A DNA stretch of 64,000 nucleotides, from assembly GCF_018688495.1 (NCBI RefSeq), contig NZ_CP061320.1, positions 1,274,586 to 1,338,585 on the forward strand, read 5' to 3'. A program made the translations under genes and the position numbers. The DNA is from Polynucleobacter sp. Adler-ghost. GTDB lineage: Bacteria > Pseudomonadota > Gammaproteobacteria > Burkholderiales > Burkholderiaceae. The notes below the pieces were generated by a model, which worked only from the letters and a program-made list of their open reading frames with translations, made no database searches and was not told the DNA's origin. Below are positions 49,050-58,869 of the stretch, piece after piece. Positions within the stretch are counted from its first letter, which is position 1. Each line of letters begins with the position of its first letter.

Positions 49050-50060
49050 TCAAAAAATGAGGAGGCTGATGTAATACACCGCCATAGACATCACGGCAGT
49101 GGCTGGAATGGTGAAGATCCAGGCCCAAACGATATTGCCAGCGACTCCCCAGCGAACTGCACTTGCGCGCTGGGTGGAGCCGACGCCAACAATAGCCCCA
49201 GTAATTGTGTGGGTAGTAGATACCGGTACCCCCAATGCAGTTGCCATGAATAAAGTGATTGCTCCACCAGTCTCAGCGCAAAAGCCGCCAACAGGTTTGA
49301 GCTTGGTCAGCTTCTGGCCCATGGTTTTCACAATGCGCCAACCACCAAACATCGTGCCCATTGCAATCGCAACGTAGCAAGAAATAATAGTCCAGGTAGG
49401 TGGCATGCTGTTACTCGACTCTGCGTAACCGGTAATGATCAGCAGCAACCAAATGATGCCGATAGTCTTCTGGGCATCGTTGCCACCATGGCCCAAACTA
49501 TAAGCACCTGCAGACACTAACTGTAAACGCCTAAACCAGCGATCTGTTTTTGATAGGTTGGCATTGCGACAAACCCAGGCTACCAACAACATCGTTAATG
49601 AGCCCAATAAGAATCCCACCAGCGGCGAAATAAAGATGAATGAAACCGTCTTGATAATTCCTGACCATACCAAGCCATCAACACCAGCCTTAGGTAGAGC
49701 CGCTCCAACCAGCCCACCAATCAATGCATGGGAAGAGCTGGAAGGAATGCCGTAATACCAAGTAATTACATTCCAGATGATGGCGCCCACTAGGGCTCCA
49801 AAGATCACATGCAAATCTACTGCAGCTGGATGAACAATTCCCTTGCCCACGGTAGCAGCAACACTAAGATGAAAAATGAAAATAGCAAGGAAATTAAAGA
49901 AAGCGGCAAAGAGCACTGCCTGCTGAGGCTTCAGAACTCCAGTAGAGACGACGGTGGCAATCGAGTTAGCGGCATCATGAAATCCATTCATGAAATCGAA
50001 TGCCAAAGCTAGCGCTACTAAAAGCGCTACCACCCAAAATGCGACTTCTATTGTGGTCAA
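49050..50060 (-). CDS. Inorganic phosphate transporter, Pit family
   Basis: A 336-residue inner-membrane protein with about ten helices. It contains both inverted Pit signature repeats: DFMNGFHDAANSIATVVSTG about 22-41 and, in the second half, GGAITLFMATALGVPVSTTH about 266-285, each with the conserved Gly-Asp/Asn pattern. Pit carriers move metal-phosphate complexes in symport with protons. The DUF47 gene directly upstream on the same strand (12 bases) is the standard partner. This is the low-affinity phosphate route; no Pst genes are in the window. Confidence 0.93.
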   Translation of the reverse strand: MTTIEVAFWVVALLVALALAFDFMNGFHDAANSIATVVSTGVLKPQQAVLFAAFFNFLAIFIFHLSVAATVGKGIVHPAAVDLHVIFGALVGAIIWNVITWYYGIPSSSSHALIGGLVGAALPKAGVDGLVWSGIIKTVSFIFISPLVGFLLGSLTMLLVAWVCRNANLSKTDRWFRRLQLVSAGAYSLGHGGNDAQKTIGIIWLLLIITGYAESSNSMPPTWTIISCYVAIAMGTMFGGWRIVKTMGQKLTKLKPVGGFCAETGGAITLFMATALGVPVSTTHTITGAIVGVGSTQRASAVRWGVAGNIVWAWIFTIPATAVMSMAVYYISLLIF

Positions 50061-50071
50061 CTTATTTAACC

Positions 50072-50719
50072 TTAGGAATTTTCAAGAACAATGCCTTCAA
50101 CCAAGTTGGCAACGTCTTCACATTTATCAGTCACTTCCTCAAGCAGCTCATAAATACGCTGCAGCTTAATGAGCTCACGCACTTCGATATCTTCCCGAAA
50201 TAATTTAGTGATCGCAGTTGAGAGCAGGCGATCTGCACCAGATTCCAAATGATCGATCTCGTCACAGGTCTTGAGTGCAGCCTTTGCAACTTCTGGCTCT
50301 GATATGTCTTTGAGCATACCAACAGCATTTTTGACGCCTATACAGCATTGGTTGCAAAGCTGAGCCATATGCAGCATCTCATCCGTCATTTGCTTCACGT
50401 TGTAAAGATGCATGGCTTCTGTACCGTTCTGAATTAAATCAGCCACATCGTCCATGGTATTGATGAGATCAAAAATTTGATCGCGATCGATTGGAGTAAT
50501 GAAGGTCTTATGAAGGCGGCGATGCACCTCTTTAACCACATCATCACAGGCGTGTTCTGCACTATCAACCTCTTGCGTGTATTGAGCACGCAATGCTTCA
50601 TCGTTGTAATGTTCAATGAATTTTAGGAAAGATTCGGATGCTGCAACGATATGGGCAGCATGTTCGTTGAATAATTCAAAGAAATTGCCATCGTGAGGCA
50701 TTAACTTACTGAAGAACAT
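50072..50719 (-). CDS. DUF47 (PhoU-like) phosphate transport regulator
   Basis: A 215-residue all-helical protein of the DUF47/Pit accessory family. It begins MFFSKLMPHDGNFFELFNEH, and the helical core contains FITPIDRDQIFDLINTMDDV about 73-92, the usual DUF47 signature with its Asp-rich metal-binding face. It is encoded just upstream of the Pit transporter, so it likely modulates transporter activity in the cytoplasm. PhoU itself is ruled out because the gene pairs with Pit rather than Pst and only one domain pattern is visible. Confidence 0.93.
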   Translation of the reverse strand: MFFSKLMPHDGNFFELFNEHAAHIVAASESFLKFIEHYNDEALRAQYTQEVDSAEHACDDVVKEVHRRLHKTFITPIDRDQIFDLINTMDDVADLIQNGTEAMHLYNVKQMTDEMLHMAQLCNQCCIGVKNAVGMLKDISEPEVAKAALKTCDEIDHLESGADRLLSTAITKLFREDIEVRELIKLQRIYELLEEVTDKCEDVANLVEGIVLENS

Positions 50720-50784
50720 AATTCACGATCCTATAGAAACAAACGACTGAGATTGAGTAACTTGCAAATATTCTAAACAATGCC

Positions 50785-50979
50785 TTAATTCACTATAGGA
50801 AACCCGGCATCTGTTATAAGCCCCGAGGCTAATTCTGGGGAGAGGGTCGTTTCTAATGTGACCAACTGTGTCGCCAGGTCCACCTGAACCTGAGCCTGGG
50901 GATCTTGGGCTTGCACAGCACGAGTGACTGCGTTGACGCAACCACCACAAGTCATTCCTGAAACCTTGAGCGTAAACAT
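50785..50979 (-). CDS. copZ: Heavy-metal-associated (CopZ-like) copper chaperone
   Basis: A 64-residue ferredoxin-fold metallochaperone. The metal site is GMTCGGCVNAV, with Cys11 and Cys14. It begins MFTLKVSGMTCGG and spans one HMA domain. It is divergent from the copper ATPase gene across 73 bases, so the pair probably forms a copper-export module in which CopZ hands Cu(I) to the ATPase. No CueR-type regulator gene is adjacent. Confidence 0.9.
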   Translation of the reverse strand: MFTLKVSGMTCGGCVNAVTRAVQAQDPQAQVQVDLATQLVTLETTLSPELASGLITDAGFPIVN

Positions 50980-51052
50980 GGCTACCCTTTCAAAACAATC
51001 AAAATACAGTAGTTAATGGCTTTTTTTCACCATGCGGTAGATTATCTTCTAC

Positions 51053-53350
51053 ATGAGCACTACAGAATCCCCAAATTCAGAGTTTTATACCCTCGACATC
51101 GGCGGGATGACCTGTGCTTCCTGTGTTGGCAGAGTAGAAAAGGCTTTAGACAAGATTCCTGGGGTTGAGGCAGCAAGCGTCAATTTAGCGACCGAGCAGG
51201 CAAGAATTCGCGTTCGGCGGGGTTCCTCAAGCCTAGAGGACATCATCGCGCTTGTTAAAAAGACAGGCTACGAAGCTAAAGAAAGTTCCATTCGAGGTAA
51301 TCCGGATCAGAAAATTAGCAAGCCATTTTGGGCTGCCGATGGTTTAGGCCGCGTGGTTCTGAGTTTTGCACTGTCAGCACCCCTCTTCTTGCCGATGTTC
51401 TTTATGCCTTTTGGTAATCATTGGTCTTTATCAGGATGGTGGCAACTCGCTTTGGCAACACCAGTCCAATTCATTTTGGGATGGCGTTTCTATGTCGCAG
51501 GCTATAAATCCTTAATGGCTGGCGCGGGCAATATGGACTTATTGGTTGCCTTAGGTACTAGCGCTGCTTATGGGCTCAGTCTGTATATTTTGCTCACTTC
51601 AAACCATGCACATGAACTTTACTTCGAGGGATCTGCAGTCATCATCTGCATGGTCTTATTAGGCAAATGGTTGGAGGCACGAGCCAAGCAACAAACCAGT
51701 GAAGCGATTCGCGCCCTGCAAAAACTCTGGCCAGAGCATGCCAAAGTTTTAAACGCGGATGTTGAGCTACAGGGGAATGCAGGTATTAGCGCCGATCAAT
51801 ATCGCGACTTACCACTAGAACAAGTGCTACCTAGCGATAAAGTCTTCATACTTCCCGGTGAACGCATTCCGGTAGATGGCGTCATTATTTTGGGTAGCAG
51901 CCACGTTGATGAATCCCTGCTCACCGGCGAAAGCAAACCCGTTAAGAAATCAATTGAATCAAAAGTCATTGGGGGCGCCTTAAATGGTGAAGGTGCACTA
52001 GTAGTAATGGCGCAAGCTGTTGGTGTTGAAAGCGTACTCTCACAAATTATTAACTTGGTAGAGGAGGCGCAAACACAAAAAGCGCCGATTCAAAAGTTAG
52101 TTGATCAGGTGAGCGCGATATTTGTGCCCACCGTCATTGTGCTTGCGCTCTTAACTGGCCTAGGCAACTGGCTTTACTTAGACTCCATCTCCACTGCTAT
52201 CTTGCGCGCCGTATCGGTCTTAGTGATCGCTTGTCCTTGTGCGCTTGGCTTAGCCACTCCAGCTGCAATCATGGCAGGTACTGGCATAGCCGCACGTTTC
52301 GGCATTTTAATTAAGGATCCGCAAGTATTAGAGTTGGCGCATAAGCTCAATATCGTTGCCTTTGATAAGACCGGCACATTAACGATAGGCAAGCCACGCA
52401 TGCTCGCACTACTACCTTTAGATGCATCACTTGCCGATGCCGATCAGATCCTCGCCACTGCTGCAGGCTTGCAATTGGGAAGCGAACATCCTTTGGCAAA
52501 GGCATTACTAGTTTCATCCAATGAAAAAGGCATCGCGCCGATTACCACTTCGTTTAGTAAAGGCTTGCCTGGTATTGGGATTGAAGGCATTCCGAGTAGC
52601 GGTCCTTTTGCAGGTCAAACACTGCGTTTGCAGAGCCTAGCCTCGCTTGAGGGCAGTAGTCAGCACAATCTCGTTTTGCAAAAAGCACAGGCGTATTTTG
52701 AACAGGGTCAAACTGTTTCTGTACTGATGAGCTTAGGTAGCGAAAGTAATGGCGCACCTTCACCAATTGCTGTCATTGCTTTTGGAGATGAACTGAAAGT
52801 AAATGCAAAATCAGCGGTCGACGCATTGCATACATTACATATTCGGACGGTGATGCTATCGGGCGATAATGTATCCGCCGCTACTCGCGTGGGAAAAATA
52901 ATCGGTATTGATGAAGTCTTTGCACAAATTATGCCGAGCGATAAAGCGCAAATGATTCATCAGCTACAAAATCCACCTGCAGCTCAGAAACAGTATGTTG
53001 CGATGATTGGTGATGGCGTCAATGATGCGCCAGCATTGGCGATGGCGGATGTGGGCATGGCGATGTCTACCGGGACTGATGTAGCCATGCAAGCCGCTGG
53101 AATCACACTAATGCGTGGCGACCCTACTTTGGTTGCTGATGCAATTGATATCTCTAAAAAAACTTGGAATAAGATTGCTCAAAATTTATTTTGGGCGTTT
53201 GCGTTTAATACGATTGGTATACCGATGGCAGCCTTAGGCTATCTATCACCTATGCTGGCTGGGAGTGCAATGGCGCTCTCCAGTTTTTGCGTGTTGAGTA
53301 ATGCCCTACTCTTAAAGCGCTGGCGCCCCAATAACCTATCAGCTATTTAG
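51053..53350 (+). CDS. copA: Cu(I)-exporting P1B-type ATPase
   Basis: A 765-residue copper pump. One N-terminal HMA domain carries GGMTCASCVGRVEKAL (Cys21, Cys24). Transmembrane ion site CPCALGLATPAA about 397-408 defines a Cu+ P1B-1 ATPase. The actuator TGES is in LLTGESKPVK about 293-302, the phosphorylation Asp is in AFDKTGTLTIGKP, the His-Pro motif is SEHPLAKAL and the hinge is MIGDGVNDAPALAMADVG. No ribosome-binding site is visible upstream of the ATG. It overlaps the convergent DUF3047 gene by eight bases. Confidence 0.95.
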   Translation: MSTTESPNSEFYTLDIGGMTCASCVGRVEKALDKIPGVEAASVNLATEQARIRVRRGSSSLEDIIALVKKTGYEAKESSIRGNPDQKISKPFWAADGLGRVVLSFALSAPLFLPMFFMPFGNHWSLSGWWQLALATPVQFILGWRFYVAGYKSLMAGAGNMDLLVALGTSAAYGLSLYILLTSNHAHELYFEGSAVIICMVLLGKWLEARAKQQTSEAIRALQKLWPEHAKVLNADVELQGNAGISADQYRDLPLEQVLPSDKVFILPGERIPVDGVIILGSSHVDESLLTGESKPVKKSIESKVIGGALNGEGALVVMAQAVGVESVLSQIINLVEEAQTQKAPIQKLVDQVSAIFVPTVIVLALLTGLGNWLYLDSISTAILRAVSVLVIACPCALGLATPAAIMAGTGIAARFGILIKDPQVLELAHKLNIVAFDKTGTLTIGKPRMLALLPLDASLADADQILATAAGLQLGSEHPLAKALLVSSNEKGIAPITTSFSKGLPGIGIEGIPSSGPFAGQTLRLQSLASLEGSSQHNLVLQKAQAYFEQGQTVSVLMSLGSESNGAPSPIAVIAFGDELKVNAKSAVDALHTLHIRTVMLSGDNVSAATRVGKIIGIDEVFAQIMPSDKAQMIHQLQNPPAAQKQYVAMIGDGVNDAPALAMADVGMAMSTGTDVAMQAAGITLMRGDPTLVADAIDISKKTWNKIAQNLFWAFAFNTIGIPMAALGYLSPMLAGSAMALSSFCVLSNALLLKRWRPNNLSAI

Positions 53351-54149
53351 AATTCTTACGCAGTAACTCGATATCTCCGTACAGGGCACGGGTTTCTGAT
53401 TTTGTATTGTCGGTATCCGTCAGCAGTGCAATACCAATGACATTACCTGGCACCTCTCCATAAGCCAACTTGTAGTCCGCCGCTAAATCCCGCTCATGCT
53501 TGCGCCACTCGCCCAGACTATCCCAACCAGAATCCACCACAATCATCTTTACACGAGAGGTATGGGCATTGTTCAAAACTGTATTGACTGAATTCTTACC
53601 CGACCAGATGTACATCACTGTGGCGTAAGGCATTTCTTGACCACTAATCAAGTTGGCCATCTCAAAGGTGAGTTTTTCCTTGAGGGGAAGTTTGGATTTA
53701 TTACCATCAAAGGCTACTAAGATACGCAGTGGTGCATCGTCATGCTGACTATCTGTATTGTCTGCTTGGGGTATTGCACCTACTGCCTTCCATTCCCATT
53801 GCAACCATAAGTTCTGTGCTGAGCGGGGACGAAGTTTTACCGCGAGACCAGATGCTGATGTTTTAGAGTTAGCAGCTAGCACGGTACGACCTTGGTATTT
53901 CTCCAGTCGGTAAATGGTGTTCTTTTTATAGGGTGCGATGCGATAGAAATGCCAACCATCTGGCATGCCATCACGCGGCTTCTCAGCAGAGAACTTAGGT
54001 AAATCCTCTTGAGCTGGTAATTGATCCGCATTAAATGCCTGCCCTGCCTCATTCTCAATAGAGTTTCCAGTCAAACCTGCACAGCCTCCTAAAGAGATGG
54101 CTAGGATGATTAAAAGCAAATGGGATCGAAAACAGGTTTTACTTGGCAT
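53343..54149 (-). CDS. DUF3047-domain lipoprotein
   Basis: A 268-residue exported protein. I begin it at ATG 54149 (MPSKTCFRSHLLLIILAI), where a lipoprotein signal starts with the lipobox LGGC (Cys23); the frame extends farther upstream over the divergent gene's start. The mature part matches DUF3047, with LWLQWEWKAVGAIPQADNTD about 113-132 and the closing IGIALLTDTDNTKSETRALYGDI. DUF3047 resembles carbohydrate-binding jelly-roll proteins, but no function is established. It converges on copA. Confidence 0.8.
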   Translation of the reverse strand: MPSKTCFRSHLLLIILAISLGGCAGLTGNSIENEAGQAFNADQLPAQEDLPKFSAEKPRDGMPDGWHFYRIAPYKKNTIYRLEKYQGRTVLAANSKTSASGLAVKLRPRSAQNLWLQWEWKAVGAIPQADNTDSQHDDAPLRILVAFDGNKSKLPLKEKLTFEMANLISGQEMPYATVMYIWSGKNSVNTVLNNAHTSRVKMIVVDSGWDSLGEWRKHERDLAADYKLAYGEVPGNVIGIALLTDTDNTKSETRALYGDIELLRKNSK

Positions 54150-54197
54150 AGCATCAATTGTCCCAAAGAATGGCTTACTTAAGTCTAAAATCATGAC

Positions 54198-55694
54198 ATG
54201 CGTCACCAATCACCTTCAAGCTGGGCTGTCCTCAGCATTTGCATTGCTACGCTAGTACATTTTGCGCTTGGTTTTTCGATCGAGTTTTCCGTCGATGAAG
54301 CGCACTACGCTTTATATGCAAAACATCTTGCCTGGAGTTATTTTGATCATCCACCACTAGTTGGCTGGATCCAGTGGCCGCTTGTGAGCCTGACTTCATC
54401 CGAAGGAATCATTCGCTTGATTCCGGAGTTGCTCTGGGTGCTCTCCGCTTTCTTGGTATATCGAGTGACCCTAGAAATTCACCACTTGATACAAGGGCGT
54501 AATGCGGGTTATTTAACTACCGCACTTCCCTCCGCAAACCTGTGTGGACTGATGGCTGTCTTGGCCATCATCGTAGCGCCATTGCCCCACGTTTTAGCAA
54601 TCGGTCTCTTGCCCGACACCCTGCTTGCCCCCTTAAGTTTAGGCTTGATGTTAATGGCCTTACGTTGGAGTAGAAAAGATCACTTCACTATTGAGGACTG
54701 GATCATTACCGGCTTGATACTGGGCTTGGCAGGTCTAAGTAAGTACACCGCCGCATTTACTGCATTTGCTTTGCTCTTCGTATTTTTAGCTTCACCCAAA
54801 AAAGTCTGGATTACTAAAGCTGGTTTTTGGCTTGCAGCAGCAATTGCCTTGATTGTGATTAGCCCCGTACTCTATTGGAATTGGGTCAACGATTGGATCT
54901 CATTCAAATATCAAATTGCTCATGGCAGTGGCGGCACTTGGGCTTGGCGAAGAGTCGGGACCTTTTTAGGTATTCAGATTGCCTGCTTTGGCCCCCTCTT
55001 ACTTTTGGGTGCCTATACTTTTCTGAGGGATTGCCTCCACTCACAGAAGTGGGTTCTGATTACCCTACTCAGTTTCTTCGCAATTCCCTTTGTGATTTTT
55101 GCTGCACTATCTGGAGGCGGCGGCCTGCCCCACTGGACTACCCCTGCCTGGTTTTGTCTGGCACCATTTGCCGGTATCGGTCTAGCTAAGGCATGGGCCA
55201 TACAACATCGTGTGGCAATTCGGATATTGCTTCTTGGGCAGTTATTGATTTGCTTGCTTGGTTTTGGTTTTGTTTTGGCTGGAGGCCTTACTAACTCAGC
55301 TGTGAAATCAAACCCTATTGCCGACCTCTATGGCTGGAAGCTTGCTGGCCAAAAAGCTGCTCAATTAGCGCAGGCGATAAACGTCAATGGGATAGCAGTG
55401 CAAAACTGGACATTGGGCAGTCGTACTGCCTGGTACGCCCAAGATCTTCCGGTTTTTGTACTAGACCAAAGACAGGATCAGTTTGACCTTTGGTTTGGAC
55501 AATTGCCGGTCGGCGCAAACGTCTTACTAATTAACTGGTCGGGAATGGCTTTTAGCCCACCCGTAGGTGGAAATCGGGCCTTTGAAGTCTGTGAACACCT
55601 TGACCAGCTAGAAATTATTCGATTTGGGCAAGTTTTATCTAAATTTGACTACAGCCTCTGCCGAAACTGGCGAGATGCTGGCGCAGTGCGTTAA
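54198..55694 (+). CDS. Glycosyltransferase family 39 (ArnT/PMT-like)
   Basis: A 498-residue polytopic membrane protein with about ten helices. The first periplasmic loop has EFSVDEAHYALYAKHLAWSY about 29-48 with the acidic Asp-Glu pair that binds metal or lipid-linked sugar, then DHPPLVGWIQ, a typical GT39/GT83 motif. The second half is a smaller periplasmic domain (LDQRQDQFDLWFGQLP). These enzymes use polyprenyl-phosphate sugars to modify lipid A or proteins. It heads a four-gene envelope cluster. The acceptor is unknown. Confidence 0.88.
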   Translation: MRHQSPSSWAVLSICIATLVHFALGFSIEFSVDEAHYALYAKHLAWSYFDHPPLVGWIQWPLVSLTSSEGIIRLIPELLWVLSAFLVYRVTLEIHHLIQGRNAGYLTTALPSANLCGLMAVLAIIVAPLPHVLAIGLLPDTLLAPLSLGLMLMALRWSRKDHFTIEDWIITGLILGLAGLSKYTAAFTAFALLFVFLASPKKVWITKAGFWLAAAIALIVISPVLYWNWVNDWISFKYQIAHGSGGTWAWRRVGTFLGIQIACFGPLLLLGAYTFLRDCLHSQKWVLITLLSFFAIPFVIFAALSGGGGLPHWTTPAWFCLAPFAGIGLAKAWAIQHRVAIRILLLGQLLICLLGFGFVLAGGLTNSAVKSNPIADLYGWKLAGQKAAQLAQAINVNGIAVQNWTLGSRTAWYAQDLPVFVLDQRQDQFDLWFGQLPVGANVLLINWSGMAFSPPVGGNRAFEVCEHLDQLEIIRFGQVLSKFDYSLCRNWRDAGAVR

Positions 55695-55736
55695 TTCCCC
55701 AAATTCAAGACCTTAGGAGCCATAGGCATTATCCTT

Positions 55737-56786
55737 ATGCCTATGAGTGCACAACCCCAAGCCACCCCCAAAGCCACATCTGGGTGGAAAGCAATCCTGA
55801 AGCGGGCATGGCCCACGATTCGTATTTTGTTATCGATCGCCCTTCTCTGGAAAGCTACCAGCGGAATTGATTGGCACGCCATATTAGATTCAGATATTCA
55901 GATGCAGCCATGGTGGTTTTTGGCTGCTGGATTAACCATGATCTCAGCGTTTATCTGTGGCGGACTACGCTGGGGATTTTTGATGCGCAAGGTCGGCTTT
56001 CAAGGCAGCCTCGCCAATTTTGTCTCACTCTACTTTGCTGGCGGACTCATTAATCAAGGCTTACCCAGTACGCTGGGTGGCGATAGTTATCGCGCCATTA
56101 CCGCAACCCACTTAAATAGTAGTGGTAAGTTGATTGAGGCAAAGGAACTGAATGAAGAGCTACATCATTCGGTTGACCTAGAGCACGCAACCCCTAAACT
56201 ACGCCTGAGTTTTTCCATGGTATTGGTGGATCGCTTGCTGGGCTTAGCGGGGAATAATTTACTGGGCGGACTTGGCCTCATTTTGGGTGGCGCGACCTTA
56301 GCCGCTTGGGGCACTGATTTAGGTTATGCAGTCACCAGCATGATGGTGGTAGCGGGTTTATTGCTTGCGGCTATTTTGGCATGGGGACCTAGCTGTCATT
56401 TGTTGCAAAAATTACTAGACCGTGTACAAATGAATCATGCCCTGCCGGGTATTAAGCTCGCTTTTTCTTGGCCCATGAATGTGGCTCAAGCTGCATTTGC
56501 AATTGGTATTCACTCTCTCACTATTTTGACGCTGCTCTTCTGCCTCAAGGCTTATGGAGTTGATGCGCCGATTGAAGCCCTCATGATTGGCCTACCTGCC
56601 TTGAGTCTTTTATTGATGCTACCCATCAGCATCTCTGGCTGGGGCTTGCGTGAAGCTACACTCTCTTCTGTACTGGCATTGTGGGGCGTGAGTCCGTCCA
56701 TGACAGTATTAGCATCCATTAGTTATGGTGCCATTACCGTCCTATCGGTATTACCTGGCGCTTACTTTTTATTAAAACGGAAATAA
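55737..56786 (+). CDS. YbhN/LPG-synthase-TM-domain family protein
   Basis: A 349-residue membrane protein with about eight helices of the lysylphosphatidylglycerol-synthase transmembrane (UPF0104) family. Signature phrases are YFAGGLINQGLPSTLGGDSYR about 101-120 and MLPISISGWGLREATLSSVL about 297-317. The family includes the flippase half of MprF and YbhN; E. coli YbhN and its YhdP/TamB-like context suggest anterograde lipid movement. The neighbouring GT39, GT9 and PAP2 genes suggest lipid-linked sugar or LPS processing. The start ATG is 42 bases after the GT39 stop. Confidence 0.85.
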   Translation: MPMSAQPQATPKATSGWKAILKRAWPTIRILLSIALLWKATSGIDWHAILDSDIQMQPWWFLAAGLTMISAFICGGLRWGFLMRKVGFQGSLANFVSLYFAGGLINQGLPSTLGGDSYRAITATHLNSSGKLIEAKELNEELHHSVDLEHATPKLRLSFSMVLVDRLLGLAGNNLLGGLGLILGGATLAAWGTDLGYAVTSMMVVAGLLLAAILAWGPSCHLLQKLLDRVQMNHALPGIKLAFSWPMNVAQAAFAIGIHSLTILTLLFCLKAYGVDAPIEALMIGLPALSLLLMLPISISGWGLREATLSSVLALWGVSPSMTVLASISYGAITVLSVLPGAYFLLKRK

Positions 56787-56804
56787 TTCTTTTAGAGCCC
56801 CACT

Positions 56805-58064
56805 ATGAGTATTAGCGTCAACACCATGCGTGCAATTGACCACTGGGTCGGCGTACCACTTTGCGCAATAGCAAGCCCAGTAGTTGCTTTGATTGATGGC
56901 GTGAAGAATATCTTTTCTCGCAGCCCAGAAGCACCCCGCAAATTACTCTTTATTGAGTTATCCGAAATGGGTAGCGCAATCTTAGTGGATCCTGCCATGC
57001 GTAATGCACAAGCTCGTGGCGCTGAATTATTTTTCCTGATCTTTAAAAATAATCGTGCCAGCCTGACTTTGTTAAACACAGTAAAACCTGAGAATGTCTT
57101 TACGATTGATTCCTCTAGCCTAGGCGGCTTAATTAAAGATACGCTTCAATTTTTACTAGTAGCCCGCAAGCACCGTATCGATACCGTCATTGACTTGGAA
57201 TTATTTTCTCGTTTTACCGCCCTGTTAACTGGCTTGTGTGGTGCACGCCGTCGTGTGGGTTATCACATCTTTCATGGTGAAGGTTTATGGCGCGGATTTA
57301 TGCTGACACGTAAAGTTCATTACAACCCGCATATTCATATTACTAAGAATTTTCTCTCTCTGATTCATGCGGCATTTGCTCAAGAAATTGAAGTTCCATT
57401 CAGCAAAATACATATTGCAGATTCAGAAGTTCATTTAGAGCAAGCGGTAATTGATCCAGCAGTATTAAGCAAAGTTCGTGAGCGCATTGAGAAACTGAGC
57501 GCAACATTTAACATTGCGTTTAAGCAAGGCGAGCAACGCCTCATTTTGGTCAACCCCAACGCTAGTGATCTGTTGCCACAAAGGCGCTGGGCTCAACAGC
57601 GTTTTTCTGAGCTGATTCAGGGATTAAATCAACGCTATCCAAATGATCTTATTCTGATCACTGGCTCCCCAGCTGAATTTGCCTATGTTGAAAAAGTTCG
57701 TGCAGTTGCCAATGTTAAAAATGCCCTGAACTTTGCAGGCCAGGTGAGCTTTGCAGAATTACCACCGCTCTACACCCTGTCTGATGTGATGGTAACGAAT
57801 GATTCTGGGCCTGGCCACTTCTCTGCCGTCACTCCATTGCGGACAGTTGTCCTCTTCGGACCAGAAACGCCAGCGCTTTATGGCTCTATTGGTAAATCAA
57901 TTGCCATTACAGCTAATCTGGCATGTTCACCGTGCGTTAGTGCAGCCAATCATCGCAAAACACCCTGCCATGACAATGTCTGCATGCAAGCTATTACGGT
58001 TGCTCAGGTACTAGAAAAGATGGTGCATCAATTAAATGAAGCCGATCAAGAGCGAGGACGTTAA
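56805..58064 (+). CDS. Glycosyltransferase family 9 (heptosyltransferase-like)
   Basis: A 419-residue GT-B enzyme. The N-terminal half has LLFIELSEMGSAILVDPAM about 48-66, and the C-terminal half holds the ADP-sugar site VTNDSGPGHFSAVTPLRTVV about 331-350 and FGPETPALYG, which correspond to the heptosyltransferase D(S/T)GPxH motif. Such enzymes build the LPS inner core on the cytoplasmic face. About 30 extra residues precede the domain. A Cys-containing segment CSPCVSAANHRKTPC about 370-384 is common in this subgroup. The sugar donor is not determined. Confidence 0.9.
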   Translation: MSISVNTMRAIDHWVGVPLCAIASPVVALIDGVKNIFSRSPEAPRKLLFIELSEMGSAILVDPAMRNAQARGAELFFLIFKNNRASLTLLNTVKPENVFTIDSSSLGGLIKDTLQFLLVARKHRIDTVIDLELFSRFTALLTGLCGARRRVGYHIFHGEGLWRGFMLTRKVHYNPHIHITKNFLSLIHAAFAQEIEVPFSKIHIADSEVHLEQAVIDPAVLSKVRERIEKLSATFNIAFKQGEQRLILVNPNASDLLPQRRWAQQRFSELIQGLNQRYPNDLILITGSPAEFAYVEKVRAVANVKNALNFAGQVSFAELPPLYTLSDVMVTNDSGPGHFSAVTPLRTVVLFGPETPALYGSIGKSIAITANLACSPCVSAANHRKTPCHDNVCMQAITVAQVLEKMVHQLNEADQERGR

Positions 58065-58069
58065 GTCGC

Positions 58070-58867
58070 ATGGCTGAGCAGCACAAATCGGCTTTAGCAA
58101 TTGCATCAATTTGGGTTTGGTGTATCCCGCTTCTGCCGCTAAGTCTAGCAATCGCCATTTACTTTGGTGAATTACAAACTCCAACATTTTTATTTATTAA
58201 TCGGTATACCCAGTTACTTCCAGATACTTTATGGGCATGGCTCACTTTTATTGGTAATGGCTGGGGGATCTTTGCACTGTGTTTCCCCCTCTTGCTATTA
58301 GCGCCTCGATTACTGAGTGCCGGACTTTTGGCATCCTTGATTGGCGGCGCTATCAGTCAAATCATCAAGCCTTTTTTAGCCCTTCCTCGTCCTGCTGGGG
58401 TACTTGCTTTAGAAGACTTTTATCGCATCGGCGAACCTCTATTGCAAAAAGCGATGCCCTCCGGTCATACCCTGACTGCTTTTGCGGTAGTTTCTGGAAT
58501 CTACTTTGCTAGCGATCGAGATAAAAGAGCCTCTTTGTGGTGGATCTTCCTCATTGCCGGTTTTGCGGGCATCTCTCGCAATGCGCTGGGTGCTCACTGG
58601 CTTACTGATGTTCTAGCAGGTTGCGCTATTGGACTGTGGTCTGGAATGCTAGGAGCAATATTGGCTAGGTTGATTCCAGAAAAACAGATGGCGCCTAATC
58701 AGATCGGGCCGCGCTTACTTGCTCTGGGCGGACTTGTAACTATCTATATTCTCCTGACGCAAACCTTAGATTCAGAGCTTAATCAGTCATTGCAATATGC
58801 ATGTGTGACATTAATTGGCATTACTTTAGCTTTGTTTATTAAAGCGCAAAAACCCAAGGCCATATAA
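58070..58867 (+). CDS. PAP2-family membrane phosphatase
   Basis: A 265-residue inner-membrane protein with five to seven helices. The PAP2 catalytic motifs are KPFLALPRPAG about 102-112, AMPSGHTLTAFA about 128-139 and RNALGAHWLTDVLAGCAIG about 170-188, holding the Lys/Arg, Ser-Gly-His and Arg/His/Asp residues. It dephosphorylates lipid phosphates such as undecaprenyl pyrophosphate, PGP or phosphatidic acid. It begins five bases after the GT9 gene and ends two before rlmJ, so the whole cluster is likely one operon. Confidence 0.9.
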   Translation: MAEQHKSALAIASIWVWCIPLLPLSLAIAIYFGELQTPTFLFINRYTQLLPDTLWAWLTFIGNGWGIFALCFPLLLLAPRLLSAGLLASLIGGAISQIIKPFLALPRPAGVLALEDFYRIGEPLLQKAMPSGHTLTAFAVVSGIYFASDRDKRASLWWIFLIAGFAGISRNALGAHWLTDVLAGCAIGLWSGMLGAILARLIPEKQMAPNQIGPRLLALGGLVTIYILLTQTLDSELNQSLQYACVTLIGITLALFIKAQKPKAI

Positions 58868-58869
58868 AG